Positions 10,719 to 20,969 of a DNA stretch of 64,000 nt are shown in pieces. The notes beneath the pieces are model-generated. The model worked only from the letters and a program-made list of their open reading frames with translations, had not been told where the DNA came from and made no database searches. A program made the translations under genes and the position numbers. Source of the DNA: Microthyrium microscopicum (taxonomy: Eukaryota; Ascomycota; Dothideomycetes; Microthyriales; Microthyriaceae); contig MU004238.1 of assembly GCA_010405405.1 (NCBI GenBank), forward strand, positions 1,564,374 to 1,628,373, written 5' to 3'. Each line of letters opens with the position of its first letter. Within the stretch, counting starts at the first letter, position 1.

Positions 10719-13700
10719 CTAGATAGCATCTGCCAAAGATATCCAGCCAACAGCCGAGTAAGGAGCGAGCATAATCGCTCTTTGTCCATCCTTAGGGATC
10801 CCAGTGCCCGAGTACGCCGTGGCCAGCTCCGGGGCAGTCATTGTTCCTCGTGGCGGAATGCTTCTCTTTGATGTGAGAAGCATCATGCCAGCCGCATACT
10901 CATCATTTGTTAAGTCCGCCAAACGTGACCAGCCTCGAGCAGCATATGGCGCACTCATAATCCCTTTGTGTATCGCACGTAGGGCAGCCTTCTCTGCCTT
11001 GACATCGTCAGTGCGAGAGAGCTCACGTATGCTTTCCAGGACACGTTCAACTCGCTCAAGATCTCGCGCGCTAATATCGTCACGAGTGCGGAGAGGTTCA
11101 AGCTCTTGAACAACTGCTTCAGTTGTGTCCTTGTCACCTTCGATGGCGCCCATTATGCCCAAGAGGATTGTTGCGCCAACGTGATCGGAGCCTTTGTTGA
11201 TGACATCAAATAGCTGTTGTTTGGCTACATTGCGCTCATCTTCTCCGCCTTCTGCCCAGAGCACTTCTGCAACAGAGCAGGCAACGTTCGGTGAGTCGTC
11301 GGTGAGTTTGAGAGCCGACTTGAACGATTCGAGTGCGCCGTTCATTTCTTGTGAATAATACTGGGCTAGACCTTGAGTCAGGAGACCGGAGAGCTGAAGC
11401 TTTAGCACGGAATCCTTGGAGATGACGGAACCAGCGTCAGGTAATAGACTCAAAGCCGTCTCCACCTCTGATAGAGCATCTGCATAGTTGGACACTGCAA
11501 GATAGTTGCGTGAGAGATCGGACTTTGCTTGAATGAACTTTTCCAGAGTCTCAGGGGACTCCGTGTCCTCGTATGCAGCCTCCAGCTTCTCACAGACTTC
11601 TTCAAGAACTGTAATGGCTGCAGTATAATTGCCACTTCTCTCGTGATATAGGGCCAGTAGATGATCAAAGGGTAGATCCAGTCCATTGAGAGCTCGCAAC
11701 TGTTGGAGAGCAAATACAGGTTGAATGGCCTGCAGATCGTTAGGTTTCGCAGTAGCCATAGCTTGGTCGAAGGCGGAGGTGGCGAATAGCTTCTTTACTA
11801 CTGGTGTTGAGGACTCGGATATCTCGAAAGCATGTGTGAAGTGAAGTAAGGCCTCCTTCTCGTTCCCAATTAGAAGAGCAATGATGCCTTCTCCTAGCCA
11901 TGCGTGCGAATATTCTGGATCGGCAGACTGGGCACGCGAAAATGCTAGATGAGCAAGCTCAAAATCATTCTGAAGGAGATACAGAGTACCCAGATTTGAC
12001 CAAGCTTTGGGATTACGCTCGTTGAGATGGATACTTCTCACGAAAGAATGTTGAGCAACCTTTGGGTTCAGTTTTGTAGTTGCAACTCCAAGAGAGTTCC
12101 AGAACTCCATGTTACCAGCTTCCAGTTCGATGGCTCGCTTGAAACATCGCATTGCAGCTTTGGCATACTTTAAAGATTTATTTGAACTCTTCAACTCGTC
12201 TGATCTCTCCTCAAGGCAAGTGTGAGCTCTATACTCTGCCCATCCCAGATTATACCAGGACACTGCTTGTGCATGAATATCGTCAGCAGCACAATGAAGC
12301 GCTCGCTTTTGTGCTAAGATGGCTGTTTGCGCCGCGAATTGAACTCGATCGAGGCCCTCTTCATCTTGACATTTCAAGGAATCTAATGTATCTTGGCTCA
12401 CGCTGTCAACTTCGGAAAACTGATCGTACTGTGAAGTTTCGAAATCATGTTCAAGTAGCTCCACAATTTTCTCCGTCGGCATGCGAAGTGTTCGATCTTG
12501 AACCCAAGAAAAGATAGAGCAGGCATCAGCGACAGCTTTCCATAGGTTGAAGGCTTTTGGCTTCTGTTTTGCAATGTTCAGTGCGACATCAAGACTCTGT
12601 GATGCGCATTCAACTGCACGACCAAAGAAGCCGGTGTCAACACTTCGCCAAGAATATTCGATGAGCGTTTGCATTAACGCAATTTCGACACCAAATTCTG
12701 TTTCGCGAGTATCCAATACTTCTCGATAAGCCTTGATGGCTTCTTCGTAGGCTCCAAGCTCTCGGCTGACGTTCGCCAACATATACTTGGTGAACCAATC
12801 TTCGGTAGACTTTTTCATCTTGGTACCGTCTTCGGGATTTTCTGCATGGTTGAATGTTCGTAGTGCAGAGTTGTATCGACCTGAATTGTGATAGCTCTCG
12901 CCTAGACCAACAAAAGAATGATAGTCATCTGGACTGATTCGGAGTGCCGCAAGGAAAGAGACAATAGCTCTCTGATAGTCCAATCGACTCATTTGCACAA
13001 CTCCGATGGCAGAATACGGCCAACTCAGTCCTTTTCTACTCGATCCCGGTGGAGGGCGAGCTTTTCCTGCATCAATGACACGTTGCGCTACTACTTCCAC
13101 AACGTCCCAGTCGCCTTGATCCGCAAATGATCGAGCAAGTCGTTCGGCTGCTACGACTTCAGATGGGGAAAGATCGAAAGCTTTCTGGAAACATTGTCTC
13201 GCTCGTTTCTTATCCCTTCCATAGTCTTCATAAAAGATGCCAAGGCTGGTGTATGCTGGAGCCAGATTGACATTGGCTTTGACCGCGGCGAGGAAGTGCT
13301 TATACGGTCCTTTCCGGTCCTTGCGACTTGATCGAGAGGGATTCAGGTCCCACTGGCATTGCCCGATTCGGTATAGGGTTTCTGCTTGAAGCTCTTTGGA
13401 TGCTTGATCAGTAACTTTGATCTTTTCAAGATTATATTGCAGCTTGTCCAGTCCTCCTTGAAGATCGCCATTCAGTGCTTGTACCCAAGCGGCCTCAACC
13501 GCGACCTTGACATTATCTGGGTCACGAATAGAGGCCTTGGTAAGATATTCGAGAGCGGCAGGATAATTTTGTTCTTCCTCGAGAACTAAGCCAACGCCAA
13601 GCAAGGCAGGAGTGAAGTTTTGTTTCCGCTTAAGAATTGCTTCAAACAATACCTTGGCTTCGGGATGATTGCGGGGTGATTGATATTTGATCAATGCTGT

Positions 13701-15006
13701 AGCGAGCGTTGTGTTCATCGCATCGAGGTTGTTTTGAAATTTTAATCCAGACTTTCGACTTTCCGCTTCGCTAAGCTTCACAGCTTTCCGAACAGTCTCA
13801 ACGGCTCCCTCATATTCTTCAAGATGTAGAAAATATTCCGCGACGATGCGATAAGTTAACGGAGAGCTCTTGGATTCCAATAAACCATCATTCATCATCA
13901 ACAGTCGGTCTTCTGGTTGGAGGATAGAAACGCCACCGCCACCAAAGTCGTCCTCATCTGAGCTTTCGTCAATTGTGCTGACAGGCTTGAATATCGGGAA
14001 TGGGCTGATTGGACTCGTCATGTAGGCATTCAACACCTTGGTGAGGCCTGTATCAGGAAATAAATCGACATACTCGCGGATGGTTAACACATCTATTTTA
14101 CCGACAGTGTCAACGTCCTGCCATTCGAGTTCGATGTTCCAGGCTAGTTCGTATGGATGTTTGATGATCACCATTCCGTGAGCCAACTCTTGAACTTGAG
14201 CTCTGAGAGCCGCTTTCTTGTCCTTTCCAACGACAAGAAGGTGGTCATAAATCCGTTGAAATCTCTTCTCTTCGAATTCTCGTCGTTGAGCATCATCTTG
14301 TGTCCAGTCAATGAGTCCTTGGTATAGCTCGAGTAGATTGCTCTTTTCGTAAACTTCTCGCTTCACATCAGTGGTGACTTGCTCTTTTCGAGCGCCAATG
14401 CGCGTTCTTCGTTCCGAAATTTGATTCTTAATTCTGGCATCTTCCTCTTCTTCCGCCAGCTCGATGATACGATTGTAAGTATGGGCCGGTGGTGGTAGGC
14501 GACCTTCCAGATACGAGTAAAGTGGACTGGTAGGCAGCTGTAATTCCAAGGCTCGTTTTTGTTGTAGTTTGTTACCGGCTTTTCGCGCAAACGTCAATAT
14601 CTTATCAACAACGGTTTGACAACGGTCAAGCTTATCCTCGCTTTCGTATATTTGAGCTAGTTTCACAGAAGCATCCATGAACTGGTCGACTTTTGCTGAA
14701 CCTTGGACTTCGTACACGGTTGTAAGTCCAACCCAAGGCACATCTTCTTCAGGCTTGATTCGGGTCGCTTGCATGTATGCTTTCTCAGACTCATCGTACT
14801 TGCCTATTTTATCGAGCGCACGACCTAGAAAGGTATGTCTGATGAATGTTAGAAGAATTTCGTGTAATGTTAACAAATGAATCTTACCCAAAGAAACTAT
14901 CTGGATCATTCTCGACAACTTCTTTTGCTTTGCGCGCTGCTTCATCATATTTTTTGGCCTCCAAGGCTGATCGGACAGCCTTCAAGGCCACTTTGTTTGA
15001 CGACAT
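10719..15006 (-). CDS. SKI3: Ski3-like TPR scaffold of the Ski complex
   Basis: Two exons read right to left: 15006-14888 and 14838-10719, with a GTAAGA donor; 1412 residues. The first exon supplies MSSNKVALKAVRSALEAKKY and ends DSFFG. The second continues HTFLGRALDKIGKYDE, completing the first TPR. Many tetratricopeptide repeats follow over the whole length (for example FWNSLGVATTKLNPKVAQ, AWSNLGTLYLLQNDFELA, AWLGEGIIALLIGNEKEA). Size, all-TPR build and N-terminal motif fit Ski3, the scaffold that holds the Ski2 helicase and Ski8 and feeds mRNA to the cytoplasmic exosome. The last residues end in SAVGWISLADAI. A frame that starts inside the intron would give a wrong N-terminus, so the upstream exon matters. 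Tandem with the RSA3 gene upstream on the same strand. Confidence 0.9.
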
Positions 15007-15419
15007 GACTTCTGCTTCAAGGGGGTTGTAGAGGTAAAGAAGCGATGATGTAGGAGATTGAATTTAGCAAAGTGTGCAGGTCATGATGAATGTGTGGCGA
15101 TACACAAATCAGAAATTCCAGCTGCTTTTCCGCTGAAGTACCGCTCGGAAAATCTGAAGACTGATTTGGATTTTTACGACATCAAGTCATCATAGGGTGG
15201 GTCTTGATGGTCTGGTTCAAAGGGTGAGATGTGTTTGTGAAGGAAGTGGGGGCTGCGATGATGAGAGGGAGGGTCTAGTAAATTCGTAAATTGCCCCACA
15301 TTAAGCAAGAGATACCAGAAAATAGTAATGAAAGAAAAGTTGAAACAGACTTTAAACTCAATGATAACGCGTTCCGAGAGAAAGGAGCAAAGGTAAATTG
15401 GGTACATTATTTGGGTATC
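15007..15419. promoter_or_regulatory. Upstream region of SKI3
   Basis: Short region between the SKI3 start and the RSA3 stop. It should hold the SKI3 promoter and the RSA3 3' UTR. No open frame of note. Confidence 0.4.
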
Positions 15420-15877
15420 TTATTTGGTATGAACTGAAGCCTCTTCTCCCATGATGCGACTCTTTTCAGCTTCAGAGAAGAGACTGGAACCTTGCTGCAA
15501 TGCAGAGATGAGAATAGGTAATGAAGAATCTTTGAAGTCCACGGCCGATCGGATCTTGTCCAGGTCTTCTTGTAGTTCCATGGTGACTTTTCGAAGATAG
15601 AAAGCATCAAAGTCTGAGTTCCTGCTTTGGTCAGGATGAGAGTCCTGAGAACCGAGGTCAGATTTTGTAGAGGCAAAGACAGAAATAGACAGTTGCATTA
15701 CCTGAAGTTTGAGTTCTGCCTTGGGCTCATGATGCATATCCTCCTGCCCAGCGGGTATGGCGTCCTTTTCTAAAAGACGTGAGATGGATACAATCTGGTC
15801 GCAGCCATACTGCACTTACCAGTCGCTTTATGATCTTGCTTCTGCTTCTTCTGTTTCTTGTTTTTGTCTTTCGTCAT
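15420..15877 (-). CDS. RSA3: Ribosome assembly protein 3 (Rsa3 family)
   Basis: Three exons read right to left: 15877-15820, 15769-15702, 15644-15420; 116 residues if both introns are removed. The first exon encodes a Lys-rich start (MTKDKNKKQKKQKQDHK), as expected for a nucleolar protein. The conserved C-terminal block reads FYLRKVTMELQEDLDKIRSA, then SSLPILISALQQGSSLFS and EKSRIM, which matches the Rsa3 domain. Rsa3 acts in an early nucleolar step of 60S subunit assembly. The second intron (15701-15645, 57 bases) is a multiple of three and has no stop, so a 135-residue retained form is possible. It is head to head with the ECO1 gene. Confidence 0.82.
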
Positions 15878-16120
15878 GACGAAGTATCTACTGTGGAGAG
15901 GTAGATGTGCTATGAAAATTGGGAGAGAAAAAAGTTGAGGTTGTCAAAATCCCAGAATGGAAAGACTAACCGATCATTGAAAGTAAGAACCAGACAGATC
16001 CCTGCAGGACACGACACGTCTTCCAACCACCACGACGCGTCTTAACTTTCGACTACAAGATAAAATAATTGACCACAACACCACATCTTTGGCTCGCTCT
16101 CATAATAACATGCAACCGCA
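15878..16120. promoter_or_regulatory. Bidirectional promoter, RSA3 / ECO1
   Basis: Only 243 bases separate the two divergent start codons, so ribosome assembly and cohesion genes must share upstream sequence. A direct repeat with GACGCGT/CGACACG-like words is seen near 16010-16040 (acgacacgtc, accacgacgcgtc), which may include an MluI-like ACGCGT box; its use is a guess. Confidence 0.5.
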
Positions 16121-17266
16121 ATGACAAAACGCAAATACGGCTCCCGCGCAGCCTCACTCCCTAGCGCAACCTCGTCTTCCCCCAAAAGACGACGCGTAGA
16201 GGACCCGCAACCTCAACCAACGCGACGGCCTACTCCCCAGCAAAAAGTCAAAGTTACCCAACAGACATTTCTCCAGTCATGGCTCAAGAAACCCATTGAA
16301 TCTTCCTCTCCCGTTCCATCATCGCCAATCGCCAAGCTCTCAGACACACCACCCTCGTCTCCTCCACCAGCAGACCCACAACTCTCACCAGAATCGCCCG
16401 AATTTCTACACACGCGCAAACCAACATTCTCCTTCCTTCGCCGTCCACGCTCTGCCCCAGCACCTCTTTCACAATCTCCCTCCACAGGCAATAAACCGGC
16501 GGCCCCAAAGCAGCCGGACAAAGACCTCAAGCAGCTGGCTATTGATCTCGGTGGGCCAACAACGATAACATGTACAGAATGCAGTATGAGCTACACGCCA
16601 TCACAGCCTGGCGATGCGGCTCTCCATACTCGCCACCATGCAGCTCAGCTAGGCGTAATTGATATGTCGCCAGGCCTGTATGCTGAGGTAATCAACGAGG
16701 CAGTTTGGCGCGACAAGGCGGCGGACGAGTGCGTGATTCGTGTAGGTCGACGCGACAAACAGGCCCTACGTGCATTTGCGGAGCGCGTTCTGGCGGTTGC
16801 ATCGCAGGATCTTGGGGCCGTTGTTATTGAGCAAGCGCGATTATGGGGGGAGATACAGCTCAGCAAGGGATTCAAGGAGGATCGATATAGGTTCTTTCTG
16901 TTCTTAAGAAAGAGGAGGTGCGTGGGGATGGTCCTTGCGGAGCGCATTACGCAGGGCTTTATGGTTGAGGATGATGAGACTGTGCTGGAAAATGGAGAAG
17001 ACAATAGATCACAGCGACCCCGGACGCTCAAGATTGGACAAGAGGCGTGTCCAGCGACCTTGGGCATATCGCGAATCTGGACATCTACCTCTGCGCGCCG
17101 GCAGGGAATCAGTGTCAAGTTGCTCAATGCTACACGCTCACACTTCCAACCGATGATAACAACTAGTCGATCGAAGATGGCCTTTAGCCAGCCCACAGAG
17201 CTCGGCACTGCAGTAGCACGTAAATGGTTCGGGAAGAAGAGCGATTGGCTGGTGTATTCAGACTAA
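16121..17266 (+). CDS. ECO1: Eco1-type cohesin acetyltransferase
   Basis: Single exon, 381 residues. A basic low-complexity N-terminus includes a PCNA-box-like stretch (QQTFLQSWL, about residues 47-55). It is followed by the characteristic C2H2 finger (ITCTECSMSYTPSQPGDAALH with HTRHH, about 147-170). The acetyltransferase fold is C-terminal: CVGMVLAERITQGF, then ISRIWTSTSARRQGIS with the acetyl-CoA-binding RRQGI turn, and SQPTELGTAVARKWFG. Eco1 acetylates the Smc3 head in S phase to establish sister-chromatid cohesion. Length and domain order match the family. It converges closely on the Sha1-like gene, 86 bases between stops. Confidence 0.93.
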   Translation: MTKRKYGSRAASLPSATSSSPKRRRVEDPQPQPTRRPTPQQKVKVTQQTFLQSWLKKPIESSSPVPSSPIAKLSDTPPSSPPPADPQLSPESPEFLHTRKPTFSFLRRPRSAPAPLSQSPSTGNKPAAPKQPDKDLKQLAIDLGGPTTITCTECSMSYTPSQPGDAALHTRHHAAQLGVIDMSPGLYAEVINEAVWRDKAADECVIRVGRRDKQALRAFAERVLAVASQDLGAVVIEQARLWGEIQLSKGFKEDRYRFFLFLRKRRCVGMVLAERITQGFMVEDDETVLENGEDNRSQRPRTLKIGQEACPATLGISRIWTSTSARRQGISVKLLNATRSHFQPMITTSRSKMAFSQPTELGTAVARKWFGKKSDWLVYSD

Positions 17267-17352
17267 CGATGGTATATATGAACAGTAACGCTCTTTATGA
17301 AACAACTTATGAACAGAATAATCCTAAGCAAACAATGATCAGCCCCTTATCT

Positions 17353-20300
17353 TCACCACCCCGCCCGTCTCACCCCTCCTTTCTTGCGCTCTTTCGCACT
17401 ACGTACTAACCAACCCCGAGCAGCTGCTTGGAAGACAGTCACGTCCTTCTCCAGCGCACGGATCTTGCCGTCAAGAACACGTCGCCATGCGCGCTGTAAG
17501 ACAGTGGCTGCGGCAATCACGCGATCTCGTGCGTTTACTACTGCTGCACAGTGATTTGCGAGACGCATGAGGTTGATTCGGCGGTGTATTTCGCGGCGCT
17601 TGAGAACGTGTCGATAGGCGCCTTGGATCACGCAGGCAGCACGATGGCCACGAGCGGCAGGTAGGAGGCGTGCGGCGAGGAATGTTAGTGCAGTGAGCGT
17701 AAAGTCTCGAGTTGGTATCACGGTCTGTGGACCGGAAAGTAGAGCGCTGAATGCAGTGGAGCAGCCGACTGCGCGTAATCCTGCGGGCAGATCTGTGCTG
17801 GGGGAAGTGACGCCCAGGTATCGCGTGTACTCTGCGAGGATGGCGGAGAGGGCGCCGGGGCCGGCGAAGGAGGTTGTTAGGTTGGCGATGCGGAACGAGT
17901 GGAGGGCTGCGGTAGCTTTGGACCATTGGAAGAGCATGTGGTAACAAGCTGAGCGAGATGTTGGCTCGAGAGCGGATATGTCGTCCATGGTCTCGTCAAG
18001 GGTGTTGGACTTGCGGAGTGTGGTATGGGCGGCGGCGGTTTCGCGCTTGAGGAGAGGCCAGTCGATGAGGGTTTCCATAGAGTATTGGCCGAGCATGGCC
18101 CAAAGGAGACTGAGTGTCTTTTCACGGTGGCCGTCGACGATGTCGAAGGCTGATATATCTTTGAGAAGCTTCTCTGGCATGCTAGACAGGCGAACCATGG
18201 CGCTGACGGCTACCATTGCGTTTTGAAGTTTATGAGTTCGGCTAGGACATGGATATTTGAGATGCTGGGAGAGTGTCCATAGTGCAGAAGAATTGGCAGA
18301 GCTAATAGAAGCCGCGTGATTCGCTCCTAGGAGTATTTCGACGATTCGAGTCAAACGGACTCCATCCCTCAAGTCTGTGGCCAGGTTTTCGACGTGGTAG
18401 GAGTACTCCTCCAGAGATTGCTGCGAAATGGACACTTCGTACTTTAAGTGCTTGAGTGGACGCATCAGGTCCCCGTATGAAGGGAGAAGTAATGCTCCTA
18501 GAGCCTTGACGACATCTTCTGATGATTTGTGCGGTGAAGAGGATTGAAATAGACATCCTGATATCAATCCCTTCGACTTCGCCATATCCAATACCAAGAC
18601 GAGCATCAGGCTTCTAATCACGGTCCGTCGCCACGACCATATCGGAGAGCCAGCCTGCTCATTCTTGTCTCGTGCTAGCGCAGTAATTGTGTTATTCCCA
18701 GCTTTGGTGAGATTAACATCATTATGCTGCATGAAGAACAGATCGATATAGCGTTCGATGGACTTCTTGTCAGAATGATCTGCGGTATGCAACTCCGACT
18801 TTGACTGTGTGGACGTTCTTGATTGAACAACTTCACGCCCTGTGATTGCCTCTGCGGCTGCTTGTAACGCTTTCAGGTCGTAAACCTCCATGAATGTATC
18901 AAGGAAGGTTCGACGCTGGCCTACATCATCTTTCAAGCGTATTGATCGAGCGAGGAGCTCTTTGGGAACTGTAAGGGAGCCGTACATCAAGGAAGCTTGA
19001 AGTCTTTTGTTCAGATGTGCCATCTCAGGATCGTTATAGAGCTTGATGAAACTGGATCTCATCGTATTGAGTGGTATTGTTTCGCCGCGCTTTGGGTTTG
19101 TCGCATCGAAAAAGGCGTTGATCAGTTGAGTCATTGCAATCTCTTGATGTTCAAGCCAGTTCTCTTCATACAACTCCGGATGTGCAAGATCATCTTGGAA
19201 GACAGCAAATTGCGTATTCAAAGCTGTACTGTGATTAAGAAATGTGACCTTCTTGTTGCGATTTGACTGGGACTGAGACTGGTGTATCGAAGATTGTGAG
19301 GCCGGTTCTGTATCTGGGACTGGTTTTGGCTTGGCTGGCTCTCCCACAACATACATGACGCTCTCGTCTGCATTGCTTCGGGCATGACTAGCGAGGAAGG
19401 ATTTTCGTATCGCCGGCTTTCGATATGGGACTGGTTCTTTGACTGGTTTCACCATAATCTTTTCGCCGCGTCTAGGAACTGCATGCGACATTCTCCGATT
19501 CGTCGACACCGCTCCCAACGCCTTCCGCCCGTTTGCCTGCCGAGTCTTCTGAGGTTCAGGAGCCGGCTTGCTCAAGATATCAACCGTCTCATCTTCCCCT
19601 ACTGTTCCCAAATCAAAACTCATACCCAGCGCCCGCTGCTTCACCGCCGTAAACGCCATCGACTTGCGCTTCGGTCTCCGCGATAAATCCACGCTCTGCT
19701 TGGGCTGCGTCTGTCCAGCATCTTCCTCCTCCAGAACCATATCCATCTGTTCCAGCGATACCGTCAACCCCTCAACATCGCCAATACCCGGCGCCACACT
19801 ACTCCGCCGACGCGGCTTTTGAAGCGAAATAGACCCCCTTCTAAGCGGCTTTTGCTTCGCAAGCGCAATCGTCTCGGAGCCCCCATAAGTGTCATCTTGC
19901 TGACTACTCGACGAGCCAGGATGTATCGTCATAACAGTTGTATCATCTGGCACATAGATTGTACGTCTTCGCCCTTCTCGGCGGCCCACTGATGCTTCTT
20001 TCTCGCGTGCCGCTTGCGCAGCTAGTCGGTCTGCTAGGATGGCGGATACGGGTCGACGGCGGATGGCGCTGGGTGCGCGTGGGAGGTCTAGGTGAGTTGT
20101 GGTGTTCTCAGTATTACTGAGACTTTGCGACTCGGCCTGGCGGACTATGTGTACTGCGGCGCGCGGACGCCGGTTGGGAGAGTTTATGCGGTTGAAGGTG
20201 TTGGTGCCGTTGACTGTGAGTTCGGCGAAGGCAGCGGCGCGACGGGGTGCGGAAGATGCATTTTGCCGGCTGTAGGAATGGAGGTCATCGCGGGCTTGAG

Positions 20301-20433
20301 AGACGAGGCCTTGGGGTGCGTTTGGAGCGTCGTTGTAGGAGGAATATCGTGGGAGATTGAGGGTGACTGTGGAGTTGGAATCGGGACGACGGTGAGGACG
20401 GATGGGTGGCGCGGATAGATAGGTTGGATTCAT
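17353..20433 (-). CDS. ASPM/Sha1-like calponin-homology and IQ protein
   Basis: Single exon, 1026 residues. The N-terminal 400 residues are basic and disordered. A calponin-homology-like region lies around residues 680-800 (LRDGVRLTRIVEILLGA, HKLQNAMVAVSAMVRL, LSLLWAMLGQYSMETLIDWP). Near the C-terminus are at least three IQ motifs (ACVIQGAYRHVLKRREI, ATVLQRAWRRVLDGKIR, VTVFQAAARGWLVRSAKE), which bind calmodulin. This is the layout of the fungal ASPM homologues, which act at spindle poles. Orthology is inferred from architecture. Confidence 0.85.
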   Translation of the reverse strand: MNPTYLSAPPIRPHRRPDSNSTVTLNLPRYSSYNDAPNAPQGLVSQARDDLHSYSRQNASSAPRRAAAFAELTVNGTNTFNRINSPNRRPRAAVHIVRQAESQSLSNTENTTTHLDLPRAPSAIRRRPVSAILADRLAAQAAREKEASVGRREGRRRTIYVPDDTTVMTIHPGSSSSQQDDTYGGSETIALAKQKPLRRGSISLQKPRRRSSVAPGIGDVEGLTVSLEQMDMVLEEEDAGQTQPKQSVDLSRRPKRKSMAFTAVKQRALGMSFDLGTVGEDETVDILSKPAPEPQKTRQANGRKALGAVSTNRRMSHAVPRRGEKIMVKPVKEPVPYRKPAIRKSFLASHARSNADESVMYVVGEPAKPKPVPDTEPASQSSIHQSQSQSNRNKKVTFLNHSTALNTQFAVFQDDLAHPELYEENWLEHQEIAMTQLINAFFDATNPKRGETIPLNTMRSSFIKLYNDPEMAHLNKRLQASLMYGSLTVPKELLARSIRLKDDVGQRRTFLDTFMEVYDLKALQAAAEAITGREVVQSRTSTQSKSELHTADHSDKKSIERYIDLFFMQHNDVNLTKAGNNTITALARDKNEQAGSPIWSWRRTVIRSLMLVLVLDMAKSKGLISGCLFQSSSPHKSSEDVVKALGALLLPSYGDLMRPLKHLKYEVSISQQSLEEYSYHVENLATDLRDGVRLTRIVEILLGANHAASISSANSSALWTLSQHLKYPCPSRTHKLQNAMVAVSAMVRLSSMPEKLLKDISAFDIVDGHREKTLSLLWAMLGQYSMETLIDWPLLKRETAAAHTTLRKSNTLDETMDDISALEPTSRSACYHMLFQWSKATAALHSFRIANLTTSFAGPGALSAILAEYTRYLGVTSPSTDLPAGLRAVGCSTAFSALLSGPQTVIPTRDFTLTALTFLAARLLPAARGHRAACVIQGAYRHVLKRREIHRRINLMRLANHCAAVVNARDRVIAAATVLQRAWRRVLDGKIRALEKDVTVFQAAARGWLVRSAKERKKGGVRRAGW

Positions 20434-20969
20434 TGTTGATATTTCATGCTCCTGAAAATATTTCTTGGGATCAATTCCGGTGTTTTAGGAGAGTAAATGG
20501 AGTTTTGGAGTTCGGTGGAATGGTGGAGATGCATTAGGGGGCAAGGATTGTTGCTAAACTTTGAGCATGTTTCCATGGAAACCGCGAGGTTGAGAAAAAT
20601 TGCCAAATGGTTCACACGAGACGTATCACGTCCTACAACTTCTCAAGTCAAGATCAAGAAGCTTTTGTCAGTAGCGGAAATTCAAGTTTTTCTTGTATAG
20701 CTAATATAATATTTAAGCTGGAATAAAGAAGCTCAGATGGAGCAAAAGGATATCTAAGAACAACGCCATGCCTTTCCCGAAACAGAAGGCGAACGAAGTC
20801 TTTCTAAGTCTGCCAAACAGCCCTTATGTGCATGAAGTGAGGAAATCTAAAGCCGCTTGCGAGGAGTCATGATGAGAAAAGCAGCGGGTACAACGAAAAG
20901 ATCAAGTCCCGAGTCCCAAGTTAGCAGCTAGCTTGAAATTTTGTCGGCAATAAAAAGTGAGGCGGAGTT
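20434..20969. other. Intergenic region, no gene seen
   Basis: Holds the promoter of the Sha1-like gene and the 3' UTR of the UCH gene. Short frames only. Confidence 0.5.
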
